A stretch of DNA of 64,000 nucleotides from Phycisphaerae bacterium (GCA_028289375.1 JANQQK010000081.1:1-64000); one strand, 5' to 3'. Shown: positions 36,426-47,381, counted from the first letter of the stretch. Notes: a model not told the origin generated them from the letters alone. Made by a program: numbers and translations.

Positions 36426-39107
36426 TTACGAGGACAGTACCGGCTGGGCGGTCCAGTATTCGTGAACGACGTTGATCAGTTCGTCGCGTTGGATGGGTTT
36501 GGTCGTGTATGCGTCGCAGCCGGCGTCGAGGCACTTGCGTACGTCGTTGGCCATTGCATGCGCGGTGAGGGCGATGATGGGGTGTTTGTAACCTTGCTCG
36601 CGGAGTTTGCGAGTGGCGTCGTATCCGTCGAGGACGGGCATTTGCATGTCCATGAGAATGATGTCGTAGGGGGTTCCGGCATTTGCAGCATCGATGGTGA
36701 TGTGGATGGCCTCCTTTCCGTCTTCAGTGATCGATACGGCAGCGCCGGCGCGTTGCAGGTAGCGTTCGATCAGGCGCTGGTTGTCGGGAGCGTCCTCGGC
36801 CAACAGCACGCGGCAACCTGTCAGAACGTTTTCGGATCCTACGGGGGTGTCCGCGACAGTGTCATCGCCGATGTCAATCGTGAACTTGAAGGAGCTGCCT
36901 TCGCCGAGTCGACTTGTGACAGAGAGTCGCCCGCCGAGCGCGTCGACGATGCGCGTGCAGATGGCGAGTCCCAGCCCCGCCCCTCCATGTTCGCGAGTCA
37001 AGGAGCAATCCACCTGATGGAAGGGTTCGAATATCTTGTCGAGGTGCTCGGGGGCGATGCCGATGCCTGAGTCCACCACACCGAATGTCATTTGCGCGGG
37101 ATCCTGTTCGGGTGAGTGTTCTGCGACGATTCTGATCTCGCCGTCACCGGAGAACTTGATGGCGTTGCCGACAAGGTTGACCAGCACCTGTTTCAATCGT
37201 GTTGGGTCGCTTGAGATGTGCTGCGGTAGTGGCGTCTCGGACACGATTCGGATGGTCTGATTCTTCGCTGCTGCACGGTCGGTCATGAGTGCGCGGACGT
37301 CCTCGACGACAGAAAGCGGAGCGAATGTGTCTTTCTGAACCGTGATTTTACCTGCGTCAACCTTCGCGAGGTCGAGAACGTCATCGATGATGGCCAGCAG
37401 CCAATTGCCATTGCGAATGATCGTGCTGATGTGATCGAGTTGATCCTTGTTGTCCGTCTCGGCTGCGAGCATTTCGGCGAAGCCGAGGATCGCTGTCATC
37501 GGCGTGCGAATTTCGTGGCTGACGTTGGTGAGAAACTCGCTCTTCGCGCGATACGCCTGTGCGGCGTGCCACGTGAGGAAGATCAGTCCGAGGTTTGCCG
37601 AGGCGGTCTGGGCGAGTGCTTTCTCAAAATTGGTCCAGCGGCGGCACATGCCGGATGTTGATTCCTGCCAGAGCTTGAAGCTGGCGCGGGGGGTGAGTTC
37701 GGGTTGGCCTCGCTGGTCCCATTTCATTCCTGCCTTGGGGTCACCTGCCCATCGGATGGTCTGTTTGCTTTCTCGGCGAAACCAGATGGCTGCGTCACCC
37801 TCGCCACCGGCAAGGGGCACGATGAGGACACCGGCAGCAGTGTCGTTTAGCTCTGCATATTCCGGCAACACCGAGGCGAGGTGATGGGTCGCGATTGGTT
37901 GGCCGTTGGTCTTATCGAGGAGTTTGTCGATCAGCGATTGAAGTGCGTCGTGGTCGGGGACGTCGCCGCTGATGTGGCATTGGCCGCTCAGTCGCAGGAC
38001 GAAGCCGTTACTGGCGAGGAGTCGGCACAACGTGGTGAGGTGCTCGGTGTTTTTTGTTCCCCAGTCGGCCATCACCGTCAGGTCATCGAGCATGGCGTGT
38101 TGCAGTGCTGTTATCTTGTGCTCAGCCATCGACTGCTCCTTGAGCATGGCGGATTCGATGGCGGTGGAGGCGACGCGACCGATGGTCTGGAAGATTGGCT
38201 CGAGACGCGGGCTGAGGCGAGAGGGCTCGTTGTGGTGACAGGAGATCAGCCCCCAGAGTCGGTCGTTGACGACGATCGGCATCACGAGCGTCGAGCGGAC
38301 GCCCATATTGCGGTAGTAGGTCTGACACGAGCCAGCAGCGCCGCGTGCGAGCACCTGTGACAGGTCGACGTCCTCGCCGGTGACGGGGTTGAGGCGGGGA
38401 ACGATCGGGCTGCATTCGGTCAACTGATCGACGGTGGCACGCACCGGAGCGTCCATGAACATACGCCGTGCACTCTTGGGCACATCTCGGGTGGGGAAAC
38501 GCAATCCGAGGAACGTGTCCTCGGCGGATTCGGATCGGGCTTCGGCGATGACCTCGCCGTTGTGATCGGGATCGAACCGGTAAACCATGCAACGTTCATA
38601 TCCAATGAAGGGTCGCAGCTCGCTAGCGACGCGAGAAGCCACTTCGAAGACGCTCTTGGTGCCGCTGACAGCTTTGCTGAATCTGGCGAGGAATTGAACC
38701 GGGTGATCGAGGTTCAAATCGTGCGGGTGGGATTCGGGTTCGAGTTCAAGCAAGAGGAGATCGTCGCGACGGTGGATCCGTCCGATCAGTGCGTCGCCCG
38801 CAACAGTGGTGACCCCTTCGACGAGGTGTGAATCGGTGATTGACTCGGGTTTGAGCTGTTCAAGGGTTTCACGGCATAGTTGAAGAACGGTGGTGTTGCT
38901 AAGGCTCTGACCTATAAGTGCTTGCGGGGAGTCATTCAGAATCGAGGTTGTGTTGGCGGTGGCTTGGAGGATGGTCAGTTGGTCGTCGAGCACGAGCAGA
39001 CAGGCGTGCGGCTGGACGATGGCGGAGAACTGGTACGCGATGCGGTCACAGTTGCTTTCCGCGGATTCTGACGGCACATCTGCTGCGGGGATGGGTTGAT
39101 CGGGCAT
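36426..39107 (-). CDS. Bacteriophytochrome-like hybrid histidine kinase
   Basis: 893 residues, domains PAS-GAF-PHY-HisKA-HATPase-REC. The N-terminal PAS has Cys20 in the place of the biliverdin-binding Cys of bacteriophytochromes (NCDRIAYQFSAIVQPH). The GAF domain has PTRDVP at 205-210 (the DIP motif) and YYRNMGVRSTL, LWGLISCHH further on. The conserved GAF His just before that (His260 of D. radiodurans BphP) is Cys261 here. The kinase core has TNVSHEIRTPMTAILGF, NLVGNAIKF and GGAGLGLAI; the receiver has LMDMQMPVLDGYDA. It should switch kinase activity with red/far-red light if chromophore is bound. The BLUF gene lies upstream on the same strand. Confidence 0.9.
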   Translation of the reverse strand: MPDQPIPAADVPSESAESNCDRIAYQFSAIVQPHACLLVLDDQLTILQATANTTSILNDSPQALIGQSLSNTTVLQLCRETLEQLKPESITDSHLVEGVTTVAGDALIGRIHRRDDLLLLELEPESHPHDLNLDHPVQFLARFSKAVSGTKSVFEVASRVASELRPFIGYERCMVYRFDPDHNGEVIAEARSESAEDTFLGLRFPTRDVPKSARRMFMDAPVRATVDQLTECSPIVPRLNPVTGEDVDLSQVLARGAAGSCQTYYRNMGVRSTLVMPIVVNDRLWGLISCHHNEPSRLSPRLEPIFQTIGRVASTAIESAMLKEQSMAEHKITALQHAMLDDLTVMADWGTKNTEHLTTLCRLLASNGFVLRLSGQCHISGDVPDHDALQSLIDKLLDKTNGQPIATHHLASVLPEYAELNDTAAGVLIVPLAGGEGDAAIWFRRESKQTIRWAGDPKAGMKWDQRGQPELTPRASFKLWQESTSGMCRRWTNFEKALAQTASANLGLIFLTWHAAQAYRAKSEFLTNVSHEIRTPMTAILGFAEMLAAETDNKDQLDHISTIIRNGNWLLAIIDDVLDLAKVDAGKITVQKDTFAPLSVVEDVRALMTDRAAAKNQTIRIVSETPLPQHISSDPTRLKQVLVNLVGNAIKFSGDGEIRIVAEHSPEQDPAQMTFGVVDSGIGIAPEHLDKIFEPFHQVDCSLTREHGGAGLGLAICTRIVDALGGRLSVTSRLGEGSSFKFTIDIGDDTVADTPVGSENVLTGCRVLLAEDAPDNQRLIERYLQRAGAAVSITEDGKEAIHITIDAANAGTPYDIILMDMQMPVLDGYDATRKLREQGYKHPIIALTAHAMANDVRKCLDAGCDAYTTKPIQRDELINVVHEYWTAQPVLSS

Positions 39108-39293
39108 TCGAAATCTCGTTGGTACGTGGACAGGAGTTTCAGCTGAGCGTCTTGTCTGTTATCGGTGCTCGCGGGCGGGGGCGTTAGGTGATTCTTGCAA
39201 CTATGGTCGCGTGACAGGAAGGGGATTGTGCCAAGGCGCGGCACGGCGGGGAATGTGCCTCATCATGTCACTCGAGGCGGGATCCGGGGTTGG

Positions 39294-39722
39294 TCAGACG
39301 GAGCAGACCTGTTGGCGGAAATCTTCGATGAACTCGACAATGTCGAGGTAGGCCTTCTCGGTGTTGTCGTTCAGTGTGGCGGCGTTGGCGAGGTCGGCCA
39401 ATCGCTCGACATCGATGGCGGCGTTTTCGGTTTCGAGGTTGAAGACGCCCATGTTCCAATTTTGGAACAGACGTACGTTCGTGGACGCGCGCGAGATGCA
39501 GACAAGGTCGGTGTGGCGCGGGTCTTCGTGCAGGTGTTGGTAGAGGGCTTCGACGGTCTTTTCCTTGCCCTCGAGAACCTGGAGGAAGCGACCTTTTCCG
39601 AAGAACAGGGCGCCGGTGATGTCCACTCCGCTATTGAATCTGACGGCTGAGCGCTCGATGGCTTTGAGGTCGTCGTTGGTCATGGGTTTTGTCGAGCGGC
39701 TGACGTAGATGAGTCGGTACAT
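39294..39722 (-). CDS. BLUF-domain blue-light sensor
   Basis: 142 residues from ATG 39722; a GTG at 39767 and ATG at 39734 would add residues lacking any family match. The FAD-binding BLUF fold shows all key residues at the exact spacing of AppA: Tyr6 (RLIYVS), Asn30 (RFNSGVDITG), Gln48 (FLQVLEG) and Trp89 (QNWNMG). The 45-residue C-terminal tail (DVERLADLANAATL onward) is helical and has no enzymatic domain, so signalling is probably by protein contact. The gene ends 186 nt before the phytochrome kinase on the same strand, so the two light sensors may work together. Confidence 0.9.
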   Translation of the reverse strand: MYRLIYVSRSTKPMTNDDLKAIERSAVRFNSGVDITGALFFGKGRFLQVLEGKEKTVEALYQHLHEDPRHTDLVCISRASTNVRLFQNWNMGVFNLETENAAIDVERLADLANAATLNDNTEKAYLDIVEFIEDFRQQVCSV

Positions 39723-40014
39723 GTGCGGCCCCATTTTGACGTTGGTTTCGGGTAACGTAGCTTTCACCCGCTACGATTGTCGGACGATTGGCGGTGGGGG
39801 TTCAGTGGTCGTGGCTGAAACCGTGCAGATCGTCGGTCCGGTAATTTTTGCTGACAGGAAAGATGGTGGTGCGGCGGTAACAGGGTGACCGGGCGTGCTG
39901 AGATGTGTGGTCCGGGAGCGTTGGGAGCCCGGCGGTGATTATCGGAACCTGTTGGGGCGGCGGGCAGGATGTGTTAGGATACGGGGCTTGGAATATCACG
40001 GGGAGGAATGAACG

Positions 40015-41625
40015 ATGCGTTGCGGGTCTGGATGGGTTGCGGTCGGGGTGTGTGTGGTCATGGCGGGGTTGGCGCATGGGCAGTATGAGCCGCCGCCAGG
40101 ATACTATTCGTCGGCGACGGGTACCGGGACGACGCTTAGGAACAACCTGCACAACATCATCGACAATCACGTCGTGCGCTCCTATGGCGATGCCCGCTTT
40201 GCTCTGCAGCTATTGGACGTGGATCCAAACAACGCGAGCCGCGTGATCCTGATCTACACCGGAGTCTCGGTAAACGGCACGTGGGATTCGGGGAATACGT
40301 GGAACCGCGAGCATCAGTGGCCTCGTGGTCGCGGCGTGGACAGCAGTGGACCGGACAATTCGGACCTGTTCAACCTTCGGCCTTGCAATCCAAGCGTGAA
40401 CAACAATCGCGCGAATGAACCGTTTGGGACGATCAGCAGTTCATATTGGGATCCGGATGCACTGTCGCCTGCGAGCGTGCACGACCGTGGCGATTGTGCA
40501 CGGGCGATGTTCTACATGGCCACGCGGTATGACGGTTCGGACGGTGCGACGAACAACCTGACGCTGACGGACAGTTTTCCGAGCGGAAATCAGATGGGCG
40601 ATCTGTCGGAGATGATCGACTGGCACTTTTCCGACCCGGTCAATGAGATCGAGCGGCGGCGGAATCACCTGATCTACAGCAGTGCGGACAATCCGTCCTA
40701 TTTCCAGGGCAATCGCAACCCATTCATCGATCGGCCTGAGTATGTGTGGGCGATTTGGGGGCCGACGAACAACGACGCGACGTTGTATGTCGGCGGGTCG
40801 GTGCCGGCGAACGGGGCGTCTGCGGAGATGCTGGATTTTCGGGTGATCGTGGGGGCCGCGGTGCCGAGTCAGAATCTGACGTTGAACAAGGTCGGGACGA
40901 ATCCGACGACGTTTGATGTGATCGTCAGCGGGGATGTGCTGTCGGATGCCGAAGGGCTGGGGCAGGCGTTTGTCGGTGGGACGCAGTCGGCGACGATCGA
41001 CGTGACGTTTGCGTCGGCAGCGGTCATTGGTCAGCAGAGCGGGATGGTTGTGATCGACAATACGGACCTGACGTCGGCGGGGCTGGGGGATGGATCGGCC
41101 GACGGTGATGATGTGATCGATGTGACGCTGGACGTGCTGGAGCGTTCGGAGGGATCGTTTGACGCCGGCGTGGATCAGGACACGCTGGTGATCGACTTCG
41201 GGTCGGTGGTGGCTGGCTCTTCGGTCCAAACAGAGAATCTCACCATCCACAACCTGGAGGTGGTGCCGGGTTCGACCGCGAGTCTCGATCTGGACAGTGT
41301 TGTCGGCAGCGGGGACACGGCTGCGCTATTCACGGATTTCGCACCGGTTTCGGAGTTGGCAGCCGGTGGCGGACAGATGTTCACGGCGTCGTTTGATCCG
41401 GGTGTTGGGATCGGGACGTTTGCAGCCACCTATACGATCAGCGTGTCGGACGAGGATATCGCCGGAGCGGGTTCAGGCGCTGATCTGCAGTTGACGCTGA
41501 CCGGTGAGGTGATGTCCGCCGGCGTGCCGACGGTGTCGGAGTGGGGCGTCGTCGTGATGGTGCTGTGTCTGCTCACGGCGGGGACGATTGTGTTCCGTCG
41601 CGGGGCGACCTTCGCTGCCGTCTGA
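40015..41625 (+). CDS. Secreted endonuclease I with IPTL-CTERM-like anchor
   Basis: 536 residues; GGAGG lies about 10 nt before ATG 40015. A signal peptide (about 1-23, GVCVVMAGLAHG) is followed by an endonuclease I domain to about residue 250: YYSSATGTGTTLRNNLHNII, the His-Asn type active site TWNREHQWPRG, and a closing RNPFIDRPEYVW. Then come about 230 residues of beta-rich repeats (QSATIDVTFAS, QTENLTIHN), probably adhesion or choice-of-anchor domains. The end VPTVSEWGVVVMVLCLL plus FRR is the IPTL-CTERM type sorting signal, distinct from PEP-CTERM. It should degrade extracellular nucleic acids at the cell surface. Confidence 0.9.
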   Translation: MRCGSGWVAVGVCVVMAGLAHGQYEPPPGYYSSATGTGTTLRNNLHNIIDNHVVRSYGDARFALQLLDVDPNNASRVILIYTGVSVNGTWDSGNTWNREHQWPRGRGVDSSGPDNSDLFNLRPCNPSVNNNRANEPFGTISSSYWDPDALSPASVHDRGDCARAMFYMATRYDGSDGATNNLTLTDSFPSGNQMGDLSEMIDWHFSDPVNEIERRRNHLIYSSADNPSYFQGNRNPFIDRPEYVWAIWGPTNNDATLYVGGSVPANGASAEMLDFRVIVGAAVPSQNLTLNKVGTNPTTFDVIVSGDVLSDAEGLGQAFVGGTQSATIDVTFASAAVIGQQSGMVVIDNTDLTSAGLGDGSADGDDVIDVTLDVLERSEGSFDAGVDQDTLVIDFGSVVAGSSVQTENLTIHNLEVVPGSTASLDLDSVVGSGDTAALFTDFAPVSELAAGGGQMFTASFDPGVGIGTFAATYTISVSDEDIAGAGSGADLQLTLTGEVMSAGVPTVSEWGVVVMVLCLLTAGTIVFRRGATFAAV

Positions 41626-41661
41626 GCCATTTCTCCAATCAATCAACCTGTGAAATGTTGA

Positions 41662-42777
41662 TCAGCCGCTGTTGCGCTGCGATTGAAGCCATTCTGCGAC
41701 GGCGGGCAGTCCTTCGCCGTTGATGGTGCTGACGCGCCAGATGGGTTTGGTGTCGCCAAGGACGCCGAGGAGCTGGGCTTCGGTGCGGTCGGCTCCGTCG
41801 AGGTCGGCTTTGTTGACGATGTAGTGGGATGCGATTTCCATGATGCCGGCTTTGCTGAACTGGATGGCGTCGCCTGATTCGGGCATGACGAGCAGGAAGA
41901 TGTTGTCGACGAGTTCGCGAATTGCGACGTCGCCCTGACCGGCGCCGACGGTTTCCACGAAGATCACATCGAATCCGTAGCCATCGAGCAGTTTGACGAT
42001 ATCCGCGACGTTCGGTCCGAGTCCGCCGTGGACCGATCCGCTGGCCAGACTTCGCACGAACAATCCTTCGTCGGGCTTGCCGGACATCATGCGCAGGCGG
42101 TCGCCGAGCAGAGCGCCGCCGGAGACGGGGGATGTCGGGTCGACGGCGACGACGGCCACACGCATGCCGCGCGAGCGCAATTCCATGCCGAGTTTGCCGA
42201 TGAACGAGCTTTTGCCGACGCCGGGCGAGCCGGTGACGCCGACGATGGTGGCGTTGCCCTTGGGCGGAGACCAGCCGTCGATGGATTGGCCTTGCTGGAG
42301 GCAGGTGATGAGTTGGGCGAGGCCGATGTCTTTGTTCGCATCGAAGTCGGCGATGGCTTGTTTGGGTTCGGGTCGTGAGCGGTTGGCGGTGAGTTCCTTG
42401 ATCTTGTTGATGATGTCCTCGGTGTGGGAGCCGGGGTTGAAGACAGCGGCGACGCCGATGTCGTGCATCTTGGGGTGGTCTTCGATCGGAACGATGCCGC
42501 CGAGCAGGATCGGGATGTGCTCGATGTGGAGTTCCTTGCGCAGGCGGACCATTTCGGGCATGACGGTCATGTGGGCGGCTGAGAGGAGACTCACGCCGAC
42601 GATGTCGACGTCTTCCTGCATGGCGGCGTACATGGTGGACTCGCAGGTTTGCCAGAGACCGGTGTAGATGACTTCGAAGCCGGCTTCGCGGAAGGTTCGT
42701 GCGAGGACTTTGACGCCTCGGTCGTGTCCGTCGAGGCCGACCTTGGCGAGGAGGATGCGGATGGGTTGATTGCTCAT
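41662..42777 (-). CDS. Fused B12-binding domain and MeaB/ArgK-type G-protein chaperone
   Basis: 371 residues from ATG 42777. Residues 5-135 are the cobalamin domain with DxHxxG (Asp16, His18, Gly21; GLDGHDRG) that supplies the lower-axial His of adenosylcobalamin. Residues about 165-371 are a MeaB-type GTPase: P-loop GSPGVGKSS (183-191), the DPTSPVSGGALLGDR switch loop, VETVGAGQ and NKAD (322-325). This is the N-terminal half of IcmF as a separate chain; the catalytic half is the gene at 44152. The chain should bind AdoCbl, complete the mutase and load or repair the cofactor with GTP. Two unrelated genes lie between the two halves in the same operon. Confidence 0.9.
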   Translation of the reverse strand: MSNQPIRILLAKVGLDGHDRGVKVLARTFREAGFEVIYTGLWQTCESTMYAAMQEDVDIVGVSLLSAAHMTVMPEMVRLRKELHIEHIPILLGGIVPIEDHPKMHDIGVAAVFNPGSHTEDIINKIKELTANRSRPEPKQAIADFDANKDIGLAQLITCLQQGQSIDGWSPPKGNATIVGVTGSPGVGKSSFIGKLGMELRSRGMRVAVVAVDPTSPVSGGALLGDRLRMMSGKPDEGLFVRSLASGSVHGGLGPNVADIVKLLDGYGFDVIFVETVGAGQGDVAIRELVDNIFLLVMPESGDAIQFSKAGIMEIASHYIVNKADLDGADRTEAQLLGVLGDTKPIWRVSTINGEGLPAVAEWLQSQRNSG

Positions 42778-42903
42778 CGGTTGATCTCGGTGCCTGTGAT
42801 ATCTTGATTCGGGGGTCGCCACGCGCCGGTGGGGCGGGTGACGCTGACCGCTCATTCATCCTACACGAGTCGGGGCGATGTGTGTACCGATGCGGCGGCG
42901 GGG

Positions 42904-43347
42904 TCAGTCGTGTTGGATCTTGATGTCGTTGGGGTTGGGCATGCCGGTACCGGTTTCGAGGTAGGCTTTGAGGCTGACGAGGAAAGTTGGCCATTTGGTC
43001 GTGAAGAAAAGCTCGGCTTCGGGTGGGCAGTCGGGTCCAGTGGTGTGGGTGAGGGTGACGAAGATTTGTTGGGGGGCTGGCTCGAGGTCGAATCGGAGCG
43101 TGGAGCCGGACCAGACGGGTTCGCCGGCGACGTGTGTGAGCGTGACGGATCTGTTTTCGACCCGGTCGGTGATGCGCCAGTGATGACTGTCGTAGCCTTT
43201 GAAGTCGAGTTGGATGTCGGCGTCTGGTCGCGCGCTTGGGATTGCATTGCAGGCCCACCATTTGTCGAGGTGGTCTGGTTGGTGAGTGGCGGCGAAGACG
43301 TCTTCGACGGAAGCAGCGATTCCGACGCGATGGCGGATGGTGGTCAT
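42904..43347 (-). CDS. SRPBCC/AHSA1-family protein
   Basis: 147 residues, the typical size of a START-like lipid-binding fold. The AHSA1/activator-of-Hsp90-like pattern is visible: the first strand and helix IRHRVGIAASVEDVFAA, the LDKWWAC motif, a central strand WRITDRVENRSVTLTHV, and the C-terminal helix KWPTFLVSLKAYLETG. Such proteins bind small hydrophobic ligands; the ligand is unknown. ATGA overlap with the preceding membrane protein gene shows coupled translation. It lies inside the acyl-CoA operon without an evident catalytic link. Confidence 0.8.
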   Translation of the reverse strand: MTTIRHRVGIAASVEDVFAATHQPDHLDKWWACNAIPSARPDADIQLDFKGYDSHHWRITDRVENRSVTLTHVAGEPVWSGSTLRFDLEPAPQQIFVTLTHTTGPDCPPEAELFFTTKWPTFLVSLKAYLETGTGMPNPNDIKIQHD

Positions 43348-44144
43348 GTTGGGTTTTCCGTTGGAGGAGTTTCATGTGATTGCTTGCCGACAGGAGCGCC
43401 GCACTCGGGGCAGCGTTGTTCGGTGAGGGCGGTGAGGTCGTAGTTGCAGTGGATGCATCGATTTGCGCGGCGTCGCCACCATCGGCGAGTCGATTTACGA
43501 ACATACAGCATGGGGAGGACGAGGAACGCGATTGTGACATACCAGATGGGCAACCTGAAGGCGACAACGTCGTAGCGTGCGTTTCTCATACGCCAGTTTC
43601 TGGCATTCGTCGTTGGAAGATTCTTCAACTCATCCCACTCAGTCTTGCTCGCGTTGTGGGTAGCCTTGTATGGGTATCTGACGAGCTCAAAGCCAATCGC
43701 CGCGAGTTCTTGCGGTTTACGGTAGTCATCGGGGTGGCTCGTGAGCGATGCCCTGTAGTCTTCAAACGCCAAGACCATCGAATGAGCGGATAGCTGCAAC
43801 TGTCCGCCCACGCCGCGGACCATCCAAGTTTGGTCCCACGACCAATCCACGTACCAAGCCCATCCACAAGTGCGAACGTGCGATTCCGCATCAGGTTCTT
43901 CCCGAAGTTCGGCCAGCCACTTAGCCTCTTTTGTTTTCTTGTGGAAGGGAATACAACTTTGAAGAGGAAAGCACGATCCCATCAAAAATGTGCCATCTTC
44001 GGTCATTCTTGATGGGAAGGGTGGAGGTGGTGGGCGACGTCTGTGGCTGTAAGCCCACAACCCCGTCGTTGTCATGGCGAGAAGCAAGCTTCCGATTGTT
44101 AGATAGTGTCGTATGCCGCGACGAAGTTGCGTTGCCAGCCTCAT
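43344..44144 (-). CDS. Membrane protein with C-terminal zinc ribbon
   Basis: 266 residues, starting 7 nt after the mutase stop. An N-terminal anchor (IRHYLTIGSLLLAMTTTGLWAY) and a second segment near 205-225 (LPIWYVTIAFLVLPMLYV) bracket a soluble region with several Cys and Trp. The C-terminus has RCIHCNYDLTALTEQRCPECG, the same ribbon as other membrane proteins of the window but at the opposite end. The soluble part (HVRTCGWAWYVDWSWDQTW) has no known fold. Position between two parts of the mutase system may be accidental. Confidence 0.7.
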   Translation of the reverse strand: MRLATQLRRGIRHYLTIGSLLLAMTTTGLWAYSHRRRPPPPPFPSRMTEDGTFLMGSCFPLQSCIPFHKKTKEAKWLAELREEPDAESHVRTCGWAWYVDWSWDQTWMVRGVGGQLQLSAHSMVLAFEDYRASLTSHPDDYRKPQELAAIGFELVRYPYKATHNASKTEWDELKNLPTTNARNWRMRNARYDVVAFRLPIWYVTIAFLVLPMLYVRKSTRRWWRRRANRCIHCNYDLTALTEQRCPECGAPVGKQSHETPPTENPT

Positions 44145-44151
44145 TCAAACC

Positions 44152-45759
<1,608 letters not shown>

Positions 45760-45775
45760 GGTCAGCCTTTCGATG

Positions 45776-46531
45776 TTACCCCGTGACCCATGATGCGGGT
45801 CGTTTTTCGGCGAAAGCGGTCATACCTTCGCGGGCTTGTTCTGTATTGAAACAATCGGCAAAGGCGGCGACGTCCTTGCCGTCCTGGATCGCTCGTTTGA
45901 CGAGGGCGACAGCCTGTGGGCCGCCACGGTCGAATCCTGTGATCCAGTTTTTGATTTCGGTGTCGAGCGCGTCGGCATCGTCGACGACGGTGTCGATCAG
46001 ACCCATCGCGACACCGTCTGTGGCAGCGATGGGGTTCCCGGAGAAGATGAGTTTCTTGGCGCGGGCTTGGCCTGCAAGTCGAACGGCACGTGGGATGCCG
46101 CCCCAACCGGGAATCAGCCCGAGGGTTGTTTCGGGCAGTCCGATCTTGGCCTTGCCGACGGCGATGCGGAAGTCGCAGGCGAGTGCGATTTCAAACCCGC
46201 CGCCCAACGCAGCGCCTTGGAGCGCGGCGATTGTGATGCTCGGAAGCGCTTCGATGGCGTCGCAGACGGACGAGCCGAGTTCGCCGAATTTTTGTGCGGC
46301 GGCTGCGTCGTAGGGCATCATCTCCTTGATGTCCGCGCCGGCTATGAAAACTTTGCCTTCTGCGCGGATGATGGTGAAGCGGACGTTGGGGTCGGCTGCG
46401 ACCTTGGCGACGGCATCGCCCAAGCGTGACATCGCCTCGGAAGACATCACGTTCAGGCTGTCTTCGGTGCTGATGGTGATCGTGGCGATGGGCCCGTCGA
46501 TGGTGGCTGTGGACTGCGTGTTGCTACTCAT
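45776..46531 (-). CDS. Enoyl-CoA hydratase (crotonase family)
   Basis: 251 residues from ATG 46531; the frame is open upstream but those residues are a shadow of the dehydrogenase gene. The start overlaps that gene's end by 8 bp. The oxyanion loop is AGADIKEM (about 65-72) and [12 protein letters not shown] (about 110-121), and the two catalytic Glu are in GGFEIA and [14 protein letters not shown]. It hydrates a 2-enoyl-CoA such as crotonyl-CoA to the 3-hydroxyacyl-CoA in beta-oxidation. It is followed after 16 nt by the mutase. Confidence 0.92.
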   Translation of the reverse strand: MSSNTQSTATIDGPIATITISTEDSLNVMSSEAMSRLGDAVAKVAADPNVRFTIIRAEGKVFIAGADIKEMMPYDAAAAQKFGELGSSVCDAIEALPSITIAALQGAALGGGFEIALACDFRIAVGKAKIGLPETTLGLIPGWGGIPRAVRLAGQARAKKLIFSGNPIAATDGVAMGLIDTVVDDADALDTEIKNWITGFDRGGPQAVALVKRAIQDGKDVAAFADCFNTEQAREGMTAFAEKRPASWVTG

Positions 46532-47381
46532 AGCTGTAGAAGCCTTTCTTGACTTTGCGTCCGAGGCGACCGGCGTCGACCATTTTACGCAGCAGCGGGC
46601 AGGGGCGGTAGCGATCTTCGCCGAGGTCGCGGTGCAGCACTTCGAGAATGAAGAGGCAGGTGTCGATGCCGATGAGGTCGGCCAATGCAAGCGGGCCCAT
46701 CGGGTGGTTCATGCCCATTTTCATGATGCCGTCGATGGTTTCCGGGTCGGCGACGCCGTCCTGCAGGGTGAAGACGGCTTCGTTGATCATGGGCATGAGG
46801 ACGCGGTTCGAGACGAAGCCCGGATGGTCGTTGACGACCAGTGGCGTCTTGCCGACTTCCTTGGCGAGGGCGACGGTTTCATTCACCGTGTCGTCGGACG
46901 TGTCGAGTCCGCGAACGACCTCGACGAGCGTCATGACCGGAACCGGATTGAAAAAGTGCATGCCGACGAAGCGCGTCGCATCGGACACGACAGCGCCAAG
47001 TCTGGTGATGCTGATGCTCGATGTGTTGGAGGCGATGATGCCACCCTCGCCGACCTGACCGTCGATCTTCTTGAAAATTTCGATCTTGAGTTCGGGGTTT
47101 TCGGTGGCAGCTTCGATGATGAGTTGCGGTTTGCCGAGCTCGGCCAATGATGGCGTTGGAATGAGCCGTTTCTTCGTTTCATCTGCGGCGGACGCTTCCA
47201 TTCGGCCTTTGTCGACGGCGCGGTCGAGCAGTTTGCCGATCAAACCGGGCGCGGCTTCGAGTGCCTGCGGGAACGCGTCATTGAGGTGAACGGTGAATCC
47301 TGCCTGTGCGAAGACCTGGGCGATGCCCCGGCCCATCTGTCCTGCGCCGATGACGGCGACGGGTTTGGATTTGTCAATCAT
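46524..47381 (-). CDS. 3-hydroxybutyryl-CoA dehydrogenase
   Basis: 285 residues, the normal size. GGAAGGAA lies 8 nt before ATG 47381. The NAD site is VAVIGAGQMGRGIAQVFAQAG (first 26 residues), the catalytic His is in GMHFFNPVPVM and the C-terminal domain has PGFVSNRVLMPMINEA and NHPMGPLALADLIG. It oxidises L-3-hydroxybutyryl-CoA to acetoacetyl-CoA (NAD or NADP). The operon holds dehydrogenases before it and a hydratase after it. No thiolase is present in this cluster. Confidence 0.94.
   Translation of the reverse strand: MIDKSKPVAVIGAGQMGRGIAQVFAQAGFTVHLNDAFPQALEAAPGLIGKLLDRAVDKGRMEASAADETKKRLIPTPSLAELGKPQLIIEAATENPELKIEIFKKIDGQVGEGGIIASNTSSISITRLGAVVSDATRFVGMHFFNPVPVMTLVEVVRGLDTSDDTVNETVALAKEVGKTPLVVNDHPGFVSNRVLMPMINEAVFTLQDGVADPETIDGIMKMGMNHPMGPLALADLIGIDTCLFILEVLHRDLGEDRYRPCPLLRKMVDAGRLGRKVKKGFYSYE

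Noticed and set aside
41639..43567. 642-codon minus-strand frame over the B12/GTPase and SRPBCC genes
   Set aside because: Arg/His/Pro-rich shadow; the other minus frames carry clear family motifs.
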